Source: Dimorphilus gyrociliatus (Eukaryota > Annelida > Polychaeta > Dinophilidae). From it: 64,000 nt of DNA. Within the stretch, counting starts at the first letter, position 1; every line of letters begins with the position of its first letter. Under the pieces are notes generated by a model that did not search any database, was not told where the DNA came from, and saw only the letters and a program-made list of their open reading frames with translations. The stretch lies in contig CAJFCJ010000001.1 of assembly GCA_904063045.1 (NCBI GenBank), positions 1,805,501 through 1,869,500 on the forward strand, given 5' to 3'. The position numbers and the translations under genes are program-made. Below are positions 23,002 to 34,746 of this stretch, one piece after another.

Positions 23002-25317
23002 ATGCTTGGTGAGTAATATTGCACTTCGTCAATGGTACAACCTATATTTTTCATAAATCTAAAAATATTATTTCTAAGCAGTCAGATAAATAGTGTTACC
23101 TAATTTAAATATCTAATAGTTTAAAACTACTAATCATGTACAAATCTATGCAATTTTGCTAACTTAAAATTAAACAATATACGAAATTTGAAAGAGTACT
23201 TAAATTAGGTCAGATTATTTTGAACTGGATACAAGATAAATTACTTATTTAAGCTATGCATGATAATTTTAATGGGTGTATGTAATGCATTATACGAAAT
23301 TGAGCTAGGGTATAGAAAGAAAATAAGAAGTACTTTAAACCATTCAAAATTTTTAAATGACAACATTTTAAGCGATTTGTTGGAAAAAAAAACTCTAATT
23401 ACTTATAAAGCTGTGACTACAATTAAAAATCAACTGCAGTTTATGAGAAAAGTGATTTACACCCAAATTCATAAAAAAAAACTTTCGCGTACATTCGCAG
23501 AGCACGTACTCACACAAAAAAGTGTAAACTGGTGGTTATGAGTACTATCATGAATGTACTTATTATACTCATTTTGGATTAGAAAACACTGCTGGTGAAA
23601 CAATGGCTGCTCACGGAGATAACAATTTATCAAAACGACTTTATAATTCAGGCCAAAGAGAATATGAACTAGTGAAGAGAAGGAGTAAATAATTTTCTTT
23701 TAGCATTACCATTAGAGATATAAATTTTGAAGTATCTTTTTGTAAAGCTTTGTTTTTTGTTTACTTTTACGGTTAACTTAATGTGGGGTGGGGAGGGGAA
23801 AATGACGTCAAGGTCTCCCATTTTTAATAAAAATTTGCTCAATAATACTCTCAATACAAATACATTTTTTAATTTTTTTCAAAGAATTGGACTGCGCGAT
23901 TCTAATAAAGCGCCACCTACACAAATACAGTACTCTAATTTAATTGGTCATAAAAATAGAATATGTATTCATATAATACGAAGTATATAAGATAGAAAAT
24001 CATGCATTCGAAAATTTGAAAAGAGCTGGTATTCGCAAAAACTAGAAATTTGAAAAAAATAACAATAAATAATAATTTCTTTCTTATAATTTATATTTAC
24101 AGATAGAAGAATAAGTTCTTTATCAAATTCTCAAATGTTTCAACCCTTGAAAGATAAGCAGTTTTGGAAGGCAGTTGCAGCTGAATTTATTGCTGTAGCT
24201 ATTCTAATTGTTGTTGGATGTAGTACAACAAGAGCAGTAGAAGTTCCCGGTACTACAGTGTCTCAGTCTAATATCTTGCGAATTAGTTTTGGTAATTATG
24301 ATATTTGTTTTATTTAAATTATTTTATAAAATAATTAACATTTTCTTTTTAGGTTTTGGATTGACAGTCGCTGTTTTAGTGTCAGCTACGGCCCATATTA
24401 GCGGTGGGCATTTAAATCCCGCCGTTTCTTTTGGCTTATTAATTGCGAGAAGATTTTCGTTTGTAAAATTTTTAATATATTCCCTTGCTCAGATATGCGG
24501 TTCGATCGTTGGAGCCGCAATCCTAAAGGGAGTACAAGGCGAAGTAATTGGTGTAAATGAACCAGCTGATGGCGTTAGTTCTAGCAGATCTTTTGGCATT
24601 GAAACTGTAATTACGTTTGTCTTAGTGTTTACCGTGTTATCCTGTACTGATTCAAGACGTTCTGATTCCGTAGGTTGGTACATTATGAACTTGTTTAAGT
24701 ATCCTATAAGAGTTTGGAATATTACATTAAAGTAGAATTCTTTTATTCAAAATATTCCAAGGCTTTTCCTAAATCAGTCACTAAGTCTGTCTGATAGAAA
24801 AAAAGTATGTATGCATAAAAGGGTTTTTAAAAACTTTAACAAAATCATACAAACGTATTGTTAGATATCAAACAACTCTATGTTGAAGCTGTCAAAAATT
24901 TGACCTAGATAAATCAGATTTTAAATTTATCAAATCCTACTTTCAGCTCCTGTTCCCCTGTTCGTTGGCCTTGCCATTACATGCTGCCATTTGTTTGCTG
25001 CTGATGTTAGCGGTTCTGCAATGAATCCTGCTAGGGCCTTAGGGCCATCAATCATCGCTTCTAAATATAAAGACCATTGGGTTTATTGGGTTGGAGGATT
25101 TTTGGGAGCCTTCATTGCTGCTGTTGTCTATGAATATATGTTAGCTCCAGATGCCAGTATTGAGAAGGTGAAAAACGTTTTCGCAAGAAAATCATTGGAC
25201 AGTGACAGCCAGCCTGAAAAATCTTCTGATAAAAAAGATAATGATCCCATGAAAAAACGAATAACTCCTACTGCCGGAAGTAAAACGGAACTTCAAACTA
25301 TTAGTACTGAAGATTAG
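23002..25317 (+). CDS. Aquaporin (classical MIP family water channel)
   Basis: A six-helix water pore with two NPA half-helices. Exon 2 (24103-24291) begins the membrane domain with FWKAVAAEF; exon 3 (24353-24673) carries SGGHLNPAV; exon 4 (24947-25317) carries the second motif in SGSAMNPARALGP and a polar, charged cytoplasmic tail. The NPAR arginine of the selectivity filter is kept, so a water-selective channel of the AQP1/AQP4 grade is likely. I propose a tiny first coding exon, ATG CTT G (23002-23008), followed by a GTGAGT donor. It joins 24103 in frame and lies just downstream of a TATA box. If wrong, the start is the ATG at 24135. The 1.1 kb intron is long for this region. Confidence 0.92.
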
Positions 25318-26341
25318 AAAGTCTGATAAAATGTTTTTAAGATCATTTAACCCTTTTCAAGAATATTTTGTGCTATTCAATTAACTAGCAGATTCTATAC
25401 CTTAGTTTTTATGAAAAATACACAGCAAAAACAGGAGTATTAATACTTCACTTTATCAAATTTACCGTTTATATTCAGCATACAATGGAAGAACCTTTTG
25501 ATAGTTACACATATGGATTTAAGTTTATAAAGGAAACGTTGAAATCCCTCCCTTACTTATAAGATTGTATAATATTTAAGAGTAGCCTATTAATTTAAAC
25601 ATCCGAAGAGAGTAAGAATCTAAAAGAGGACTGATTTCAATAATAGGCAAAGTTTCTTCTCGCATATTCTTCTTAGTAAAGGAATACTTATGAAAACTGC
25701 TAAACAATACAAAAAAAAAATGTTAATTCAGTAACTAATATAGTTATTCTCTATATGTGGTAGCTTTAAAACTACTTTTTAATTACTTTTCCTGTTCGCA
25801 TTTTGAATTTCAATAATATACAAGTGATAAATTAAAAATATATATAAGAAATGTCAACTGTTGCTATTCAAATGTATCAATTTTGTTTTTCGTTTTTTGT
25901 GATAGGAGAATAAAAGATAGTCCTTTCATGAAAAATAAAAAAGACCTTTTGATGACGTATAATTTTCAATATTAATTATGTTTGAAATTAATATGACTTG
26001 GTTTGTTTGATATATTGAATAAAGGAGATAGATGCATAAAATGGTATTAATTTTCTTTTGAAATTATGACAATAATAGTACTTTTATTTCATATAATACT
26101 TGTATACTAATACATTAGTTGTTTATTTAAATTAAACAGTGTTGCCGTATTCAAAACTTTCCCCATTCATAAGCACATTTTATGTAATGGAAATTTAACC
26201 AAATATTTTTCGTTAGCATTTGCGTATTTTTATTTTTAGCTATTTTATGAAGGGAAGTACATTGACTTTTCTAATCTATCAACATTGGATAATTCTGAAT
26301 AATTCATAATCAAACTCATAGTAATGGCAATGCTAGTTTGT
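25318..26341. other. Intergenic, convergent 3' ends
   Basis: About 1 kb of AT-rich sequence between the stop codons of the aquaporin and ALDH16A1, with poly(A)-signal-like AATAAA at about 25910 and 26020. I see no gene. Confidence 0.4.
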
Positions 26342-29088
26342 TTAATTGGCAAATATATCGCCCATTGGTATCCAAATATTTTTCACTTGGGTTGTATGAT
26401 ATAAGAATTCTTCACCAGCACCTTGTTCGTCATTCGACCAGTTTCTCTCTTTGCCGTAGTTTACCCATGTTCTCTTAAGGTTTACCGCCGACTCGTACTC
26501 AACAAATTTCGATCCTAATGCTCCTCCAAAATACCACATGGCTTCGACATTCTGATGTTCAGCTAGATATTTGGTAATATGATCTTTGTTTCCAGTCAAA
26601 ACATTTACTACCCCAGCTGGTACATCTGATGTTTCTAGAACTTGAACTAGATCAATAGCAGGAATAGGGAATTTATCACTAGCTGCCATCACGACTACAT
26701 TTCCTCTTACTACAGCTGGAGCTAATAGTGAAATAAAGCTCAACAGTGGTTCCTCATCTGGACAGCTAATAGCTATCAATCCAACTGTAAGAAAAGCAAG
26801 TGTATCATTTGCAGAGTAAATGATGTAAACAACTCAATTGTACACCTACCTGGTTCGTGTATTTTGACTGTAGCCCCGTAAAGAAGTGTTTCTTGTACAG
26901 TTCCACCATACTTATCTGCATAAGCACTCCAGTAAAATAATCGTTCAATACTTTTGTCAACTTGGAGAAGAGCATCTTTCTCACTAACGCCTGTCAATTG
27001 TTGTAACATTTCAGAAAACTCGTTTCTTCTCAATTCAAGATTTTCAGCTAAATAGTAAATAATCTGTGCTCTATTATGAGCAGCTCTCTTTGACCAGCCA
27101 GGCAAAGCTTTTTGGGCAGCTTCGACAGCCTCACGTACATCTTTTCTGTTAGAGTCAGATACTTGAGCAATCATCTGACCGCTTTTGGTGTAAACTGGTC
27201 TACTATATTGTCCATCAGGTCTTTTTTGGCCACCACTATAAAATAATTTGTAGGTTCTGTCTATTTTAGGATTTTTTGTCGAATCAGCTGCTGTTGGTAA
27301 TTTCGGTAGCCCAGGAACAGGCTTTCCAAATTCGCTGACATTCTCCGTAACCACAGGCCGACATCTTGTCTCCCATGACGGCTTTGCGTACTCATATAAA
27401 CCTTCTTTCCCACCGTCTCGTCCATAACCGCTTTGGCGGTAACCACCAAAGCCAGCTGCAGCATCGAACATATTATGGCAATTGATCCAAACTGCTCCAG
27501 CTTTAATAAGTAAGGCAACTTCTAAATTTAAAGAAGTTTTCTCGGTCCAGACACTAGCAGCTAAACCAAATTTGGTATTATTCGCTAGGGAGACTGCCTC
27601 CTTTGCAGTTCTGAAAGGTAAAAGAACCGCTACTGGTCCAAAAATTTCTTCTAAAAATACTGTCGATGCTGTTTGAACGTTCGTAATAAGAGTTGGTGGA
27701 TAAAATAGACCAGTTTCTGGAAGTTTAATATCCGGCTGAAATACTTCGCCACCTTCATCGATTGCCGTTTGGACATACTTTCTTATCGTAGTCAATTGAC
27801 TCTCGTCGACTAGAGCTCCCATATCCACTGCTTTATCCAAACTATCTCCAACTCTCCAATGGGATAATCGTTCCTAAATGAAATTTTGTTAATTATGAAG
27901 AAAATAACAGACGTTAGATTTGTTTTTACCTTAAGCCGCTTTAAAAATGTATCGTAAACTGTTTCTTGAACAAAGATTCTTGATCCTGCACTACAGACTT
28001 GTCCTTGATTGAACCAAATAGCATCGACGATACCTTCAACAGCACTATCAAGATCAGCAGATTCGAAAACAACAACAGGAGATTTTCCACCAAGTTCTAG
28101 TGAAATCTTTTTTCCCGTTCCAGCAGTTAATTTTCTTAAAAGCTGCCCAACTTCAGTAGAACCAGTGAAAGCAACCTTATCGACATCATCGTGACTAGCT
28201 AATTTACTTCCGAATCTTCCATTTCCCGTTACAACGTTGAAGACACCGTCAGGTATACCTGCTTCTTTAGCGATTTCGGCAAGTAATAGGGCTCTGTCAG
28301 AATTTTATCTATTGAATGTTTAGAAATAAAATCTAATTGCTATTTATTACGTCAATCTGGTGTAAGATGCTGGCTTAAGAACAACAGTATTTCCCATAGC
28401 TAGAGCTGGAGCTATTTTCCAAGTCAAAAGCATAAGTGGAAAGTTCCAGGGTACTATAGCACCAATGACACCGATTGGCTTCCAGTTTTTCATTTCAACA
28501 TCTTTAAGTTGAGCCCAACCAGCGTAATGATACAGGTGGCGAACGATTAAGGGCACATCGGCATCTCTAGTTTCCCTGATCGGTTTACCGTTGTCCAAAC
28601 TTTCAATAACACTCAACAATCGTTGATGCTTTTGAACATGTCTGGCAAAGCTGAAATATTAAAAACGCAATTAAATTTTGAAGACAAACTTATACAATCA
28701 TTAAGCTGGAACCTATAAAGGTGACGAGCTCGAATATGATTAGGTAAAGTGCTCCAAGTTTGGAAAGCTTTTCTAGCACAGCCAACCGCATATTCAACAT
28801 CTTCATCTGCTCCTTGCATAGTTTCGGCTAATTTTTCACCATTTGCGGGATTTTTTGAGAAAACATACTCTCGACCTTCCGGTTTATACCATTTTCCATC
28901 AATAAAATGTCCGAATTTTCTATCATGTTCATCTAACCATGCCTGTTGAAAAATAGAACGATATTGCATTTATGAACCGGCTTTACAGCATTAAACATTA
29001 CAAATGCATTCTTGGGATCTTCTGGTGCAGGACCGTAGGACATTTCATCAAATATTCTTTCAACTAAATTTGCTGCCGATGCTGACAT
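26342..29088 (-). CDS. ALDH16A1: ALDH16A1, two-domain aldehyde dehydrogenase family protein
   Basis: Exon 1 (29002-29088) encodes 29 residues starting [16 protein letters not shown] and joins 28713-28942 in frame. Further exons run from about 28650 to 28353, about 28302 to 27930, about 27875 to 26850, and 26342 to about 26785. The first ALDH domain is complete: VPWNFPL, the Glu loop LELGGKSP and the cysteine loop [10 protein letters not shown], so both catalytic residues are present. Later come [10 protein letters not shown] and the family-typical [18 protein letters not shown] second, degenerate ALDH domain follows (residues about 540-800), with cofactor-fold resemblance but no cysteine loop. 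Mammalian ALDH16A1 is reported to lack the catalytic cysteine, so this copy may be enzymatically active. The aldehyde substrate is unknown. Confidence 0.92.
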
Positions 29089-29801
29089 TGTAAGGAAAAA
29101 CAAGACGCCTTTCTGAAGATCTTTTCAGACTAGCGTGTCAAAGGTCGAAAGCGGAAATTCAAGACAGACTAATTTTCGCAATATCAAAGTCCATAAAACG
29201 CGGGAAATTTAAATTAGTTTTTATAGGTTCCGTCTTTATAAATAAGATAATTATTTTAAAATTATGATTTTAAATAACTTTTAGGAGAAAAAATCATATC
29301 TGAAAGTTCAAGTTGAAGATCTTTAGCTGTCTCTGAAATGAGAGAGGCAACTTTAACATCAATTCTAATTAACATATTAAGAATCCTATGTGAAAATTTT
29401 GCTACCCGAAAATATTTCTTTTAAGCATTATTCTGCCGTGATATCTTATCTGGGTGATATTATCTTTATATTTATATTATAGAAAATTTTAGGCATTTTT
29501 TGAAATTTCCCGCCAACTCTGTGTTGCTAGTAACAACGATGAAAGTAATCGGTGAACTGATAAAAACCGGTCGAATTCTTTCGAAGCGAATACCAGGCGG
29601 CTTCAAATTCGATCGCTCTTCTCGATTAAGAATAATTCAAACTTGTAAGTATAAAAAGCTATTACATTTTCTGTCAAAAGTAAATATTGTTCTTTAGATT
29701 CACAAAAATTATTTAAAATTAAAGCTGTTTTTAATATATTTTTCATTTCAAACAGATTCTCTTTTGGATCATTCATATCTGTTGCATATTTTGAATAGAA
29801 T
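29089..29801. other. Intergenic, divergent; possible 5' exon of IFT57
   Basis: Region between the start codons of ALDH16A1 and IFT57. An open frame at 29500-29645 followed by a GTAAGT donor could splice to the acceptor ending at about 29755. That would make a 5' leader exon of IFT57 carrying an upstream ORF. This is tentative. Confidence 0.35.
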
Positions 29802-31596
29802 ATGTCCGGGGATGATGGTGGTGAAGAATCTGGTAAATTTAATCCTATTTTCGAATTTATTCTACATTAACTAACTGTTTTTAACTATTTTAGGTGGTCC
29901 TGGAGCAGCCTTTCAACAATTTGTTGTTATGGAAGAATTTCTTGATAAACTTAAACTATTACACTATGAGACAACTTTCTGTAAGGACTTAGGATTTAAA
30001 CCTTTCTCAAGGTAATGATCATAAATGAAAGCATATAATTCTGGTAAAACTAATATTTAATACAGACATTACTTTGCCTTACCTACAAATCCTGGAGAGC
30101 AATTTTACTCTTTCACTTCTATATCTGCATGGCTACTGCAAATGTGTGGAAAAAATTTTGATCAACCTCAAGAATATGATGATCCAAATTCAACGATATC
30201 AAATATACTATCTCAATTAAGGGACCTTGGACATCAGATTGACTTTCCTCCTAATAAGCTTAAAGTGGGATGTGGGGAGAATTGCTTATGGGTAATTGAT
30301 CGGCTTGCTGATGAAGCTCTTAAGGCAAAAAGTTTTTCCTGGAAATCGTGAGTTTTCGATTCATATATTTGTTTATTTTTCTTTGCCAGCTTAATAAAGC
30401 TATATCTTCAATAAACAGACCGACATATCCTGAAGAAGAAGCCGAAGAGGATAACATAATCGAAGATGAAGCTGAATTAAACCTGAATAAGGTTGAAGAA
30501 GAAATGATGCTTGTCAGTTAAATTTATTGAGCATTTTTACATTAGCATTAACTCATAAATTTATTTCTATATAGGATGACGATGAAGAAATTGAAGAGGA
30601 GGAAAATATTCTCGGCTTGGACGATTTAAACAAGTTAAATTCTGGTCAAGCGAAAAAAATTGAATCTTCAAAGCCAGAAAATATCATGGAGTCGACTACT
30701 GACGCCAATGAATGGAAATTGGAAGTGGAAAGAGTATTACCCCAACTAAAAGTTACTATTAGAACAGATAATAAAGATTGGAGAGTTCATATGGATCAAA
30801 TGACAACAAATAGTCAGGGAATCGAAAAATGCATGTCTGAAACAAAACTTCAATTGGACAAACTTCACGATGAAATTACTAAGACACTAGAAAAGATAGG
30901 CAGGTTCGTAAATTATTATTTAATATAGCAAAGATTTAATATATATAACCTTGAATATTTTTTAATCAGTCGAGAAAAATATATAAACAATCAACTTGAA
31001 CATTTGCTTGTTGAATTTCGAACTATGCAAGATCGATTAGCCGAAACAAAGGAGAAATACAGGTAACATTTAGAATAACATAAAATAATTCATTTATTCT
31101 AAAAAAACGCCTTTTAGACAAGGATCTGGAGGAGTAACTGAAAGGAGCAGAATTTTAGCTGAAGTTGGTAGAGCTTAATGTTAAATGCTTTTAAGTATAA
31201 AAAATAACTCATATAACAATTAATTTTCTATAGATTGTTGAAGATTTAGAGAGGGTTAAACAAGAGATGGAGGAGAGAGGATCAAATATGACCGATGCCG
31301 GTAATATTATAATAATAGGTTTATCAACAATAAATGATTAAACAAAACTTATCTTTTCAAACAATCTAGCACCTCTTGTTAGAATTAAACAATCTATGAA
31401 AAAATTAAAGGAAGATTGTACTCAAATGGACATACGAGTAGGCGTTATACAACATATTCTACTTCAGGTAAACAATTCATTCAAAGCTTTTAATTGAAAT
31501 TTTTATACACTTTATCCACAATAGGCCAAGTTGAAGGAAAAGTCACATCACAACGGTGGCCCCGGAATTAGTGAGGATGATAGTCTTGCTTATTAG
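29802..31596 (+). CDS. IFT57: IFT57, intraflagellar transport complex B subunit
   Basis: IFT57 (Hippi) is a peripheral IFT-B subunit that helps move cargo along cilia. The protein starts MSGDDGGEESGG and has the family's N-terminal calponin-homology-like domain, with AAFQQFVVMEEFLDKLKLL, PFSRHYFA, GEQFYSFTSISAWLL and VIDRLADEAL in order. An acidic linker follows (about 30422-30610). The C-terminal half is coiled-coil (from about 30700), with RVLPQLKVTIR and a long heptad region ending at 31594-31596. At least eight exons are separated by introns of mostly 50-100 bp. It is head-to-head with ALDH16A1. Length near 400 residues agrees with the family. Confidence 0.94.
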
Positions 31597-32075
31597 CTTA
31601 AACACTCTAAAAGTATTTAAATATCAATTATCGATACAGCTACTTATTTGCTTTTGTTTTCGTGTAAATATATATCTATAAATCAAGTAAAAGCATATTA
31701 TAACAGCAATGTTAACTATAAGTTGCTAAATCATTCACAAATAAAAAAGGTTTATAAGTTTATTGTTTGTTTTCTCTATTTATTATATATATTTTCTTAC
31801 TTTATACGATAAAGTTTTCTCTTCTTTTAAAAGAGAGTTATCTCATAATTTTGCACTTAATTTAAAAAAATATGTAAAGAATAGTGTATAAATTACCAAT
31901 ATCAAACTCTTTAGAGAATTTTTCTTATAGAAAAAACCTGCATGATATTTTTTCCACAAAGTAAAAATTATCAAATAAGTAAATAAAACTGAGAAAGCAA
32001 CATTTCAATTATTCCAAAGTAAAAACACAATTTATCCAAGCAATGTTGATTTTACGAGACAATAGCAGAATGTAT
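31597..32075. other. Intergenic, convergent 3' ends
   Basis: 480 bp of AT-rich sequence between the IFT57 and phosphatase stop codons. No gene seen. Confidence 0.4.
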
Positions 32076-34072
32076 TTATGAATCTGAATCAGAAAGGTTA
32101 ACAGTGGAACAAGAGCCACTATCGCTCCAGCCGTCGTCAGAAACAGCCACTTTTTGAATACTCTTTTCATAAACCTACAATTTATTTGTAAAATATATTA
32201 AATCTTGAAAAGATGTAAATTTTAATATATTACTTTGAAAGTTTCACTTATAGCTAGGGGAAATTCTGAGAAGTAACTCCAATAGACTAGGAAAACAGTA
32301 CTTCCAATAAGCTGTTCAGGTAGCTTTATATTAGTTATATGACGAGTTCTGCCATTAAAAGAGAGTGATAGTCCCGCTGGTGCATACTTATAGGCAACAT
32401 AATCGGATATAGTTCTGGCTTTTGCCTATAAAACAGAATACTTGAATTAGGATAGAGCCGTAATAATACGTTGGCAATTTACGTCTACTAGTGCTATCCA
32501 ATCCCATGAAGACGGCTTATAAGCACCGTTATCTACATAGTAACTAATATTTATGTCACCAGCAACAATTGGCTGGATTGCAAACTTAATGCGCGGAATA
32601 AAGTGAGCGTAAACCTGTAACAGAATTAAATCAATAAATTGAAAGAAAGAAGTTAAAACCTACGATAGATCTGAAATTAGCAATAACAGGTCTATGATCG
32701 CTTCTTTGAAAGATGCTATCCATTTTAGCTCTATATTCCATAGGTAGTACGTTAAAAGATTTATTAACATCATCGTCACTACTATACGATGAAGTATAAT
32801 AAAGAATACGGTCGGTATATGCTGGTTTACGTTGCTTTGATCTAAGAAAAAATACTTTTACAATACCATTTCTTTATTAATTAACTATTAAATAAAAGAA
32901 ATTAATGTTTTCTCTTTACCCTGTGTCATATTTATCACTATTGACATCGAATTTATACGTTGGTGGAAAATTGATTGGTCCCTCCTTAAAACCCAAAAAA
33001 ATAAGGCCTTCATTCATGGACTTTTTTAACTAATTGGTATAGGTGGAAATTATCAAATGAACCATTGAAAGAAAGTTAACTAATAAAACCTGATCGTTCG
33101 CTAAAAGCTGGTCATATTCATTTGATGTAATATGGTCTTCTATTGTTTTCTTATCCAGGTTATTAATTCGAAAATTCAAGTCACCCAACCAATATATGTA
33201 ACTAGATGAAAGACACAGTGTAGGAAAAGTATTAAAATTAAATATTTAGAGTATTAATGTTTAAGTCTAACTCATGATCCAAAATATTAGTGGAGTTTTT
33301 AAAGGTTTGGGTTTCTATTATATCGTCGTAGTCTCTTATTCTCTCATTCACATGTTGAAGATGAGCAGTCAAGTGAGAATTTACAAAACATATACTCGTC
33401 TGACCTATTTCAAATCTTACTGATACGGCTCCCTTACTACCCTGTTGTAAATTATTGTTAGCATTATTAGATACATTGTCGAGCCTTATAAGTATGCCCA
33501 TACATACAAGTAGGCCTCCAAAGTTGGTTCTTGTATATGATGTCTCTATGTTATGAACATAGTGAAGCCAAGGTAATCGAATCCAGACAAGTAGTTGCAT
33601 GTTCCACATGCGAATGGTTTTGATCTGTTTTTAATTGTTAATGAATATTGTGAGCAAAGAGTATGGCTTACAAACTAGGATAAAACTTTCTGCAAGAGCT
33701 CCTAAAGCTTCTTTTATAGCAGAAGTCCATAAATCTTCTCCTAGACCAACTACTGATAAATTTGCAATATATATTTCCTGCAATCTGAAAGAAAAGAGCT
33801 GTTTTTGTTGCAAACTTATCCTTAAAAACAAACCCTATAGCAATGACATCTGGATACTCTCTAGGGTTATACTTTACAAGTTTTTCAAGTTCTGGAGGAG
33901 GTGTACATTCCGCCGTATTCCATGTAATACAAGACACTCTGTTGTATGTTATTGAGCGATATTACGGGGGTTTTAATTAATACAGCAAAAGTAACACCAA
34001 ATAAAGATGACTCCAATTAACTTACCGAAGTTCTTGTCCTCCTTTCATGTATAAATCCCGATTACCGAGCAT
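32076..34072 (-). CDS. INPP5K-like inositol polyphosphate 5-phosphatase with SKICH domain
   Basis: Removes the 5-phosphate from PI(4,5)P2 or PI(3,4,5)P3. Exon 1 (34026-34072) reads MLGNRDLYMKGG and joins the next exon to give a TWNT-like start of the catalytic domain. GLQEIYIANL (across the 33790 region), FVNSHLTAH, YWLGDLNFRI, PAYTDRILYY and RSDHRPVIA follow, the full set of IPPc active-site motifs. The C-terminal part (about 32640-32076) matches a SKICH domain with SWDWIALVD and SEFPLAISETF. Catalytic-then-SKICH order and a length near 450 residues point to INPP5K (SKIP) rather than INPP5J, OCRL or synaptojanin. The N-terminus is short, and an alternative upstream exon is possible. Introns are small; one donor is GTTTGT. 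Confidence 0.88.
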
Positions 34073-34746
34073 TATAGTACAACTGTTTAGTTTAATTGAA
34101 AAATTGAAACGTGAAGAATAACAAACAAAATAGCAATTGACACAACTATGACGTCATATCATCAGGTATGCAATCTAACAACTGCTTGATGTGTTAGCTT
34201 TTGGTGTTCATAGGGTGCCAGACTAAATATTGCATTTCAACTGTCTTAAACAGTTAAATTCTCTTTTCGTGTAAAAAAAATATTTACTAATATATACATT
34301 TATATAAATATACTATATACTAATATATACATATGTATATGTATAATGATATATTATATACTAATATATGCTGTGATTCAGTCGGATTGTATTTTTCTAA
34401 TAGATTGTTTAGAATTCAATTTTAAAAAATTGGTTGAAACATCAATAATCTTTTATTTCAAACAGTTTATAGTATAAAAATAATGTAATTTGGACTAGAA
34501 ATTTTTGTTGAAAATGTCAAAGAATTTCATGAAAAGCAAAGAACTTTTGTATTACCCCTTTAGAAATTTGTCTCTGGTTAATACAACTGATTTTACCCAT
34601 ACGTGGCGCTTTACTTACCGGAAGTAATCTCTAACATAGAGTAATATCACAACAAGATATACATGTTATGAGAGTGCAGTGAACCATTCTGACGTGACAG
34701 TTTATTCATAATCCAATTTTCTGTGAAGAAGAGTTAAAACTTCGTT
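34073..34746. other. Intergenic, divergent promoter region
   Basis: Lies between the phosphatase start and the STELLO-like start. Contains an AT-rich repeat (34285-34372). No gene seen. Confidence 0.4.
34285..34372. repeat. AT-rich degenerate tandem repeat
   Basis: Three copies of ACTAATATAT (starting about 34286, 34319 and 34360) are embedded in alternating TA sequence that can also fold as palindromes. It is simple-sequence-like. Confidence 0.6.

Noticed and set aside
23260-23541. 93-codon ORF between the first and second aquaporin exons
   Set aside because: Lys/Leu/Asn-rich composition typical of AT-rich noise, no family features, and it falls inside the proposed intron.
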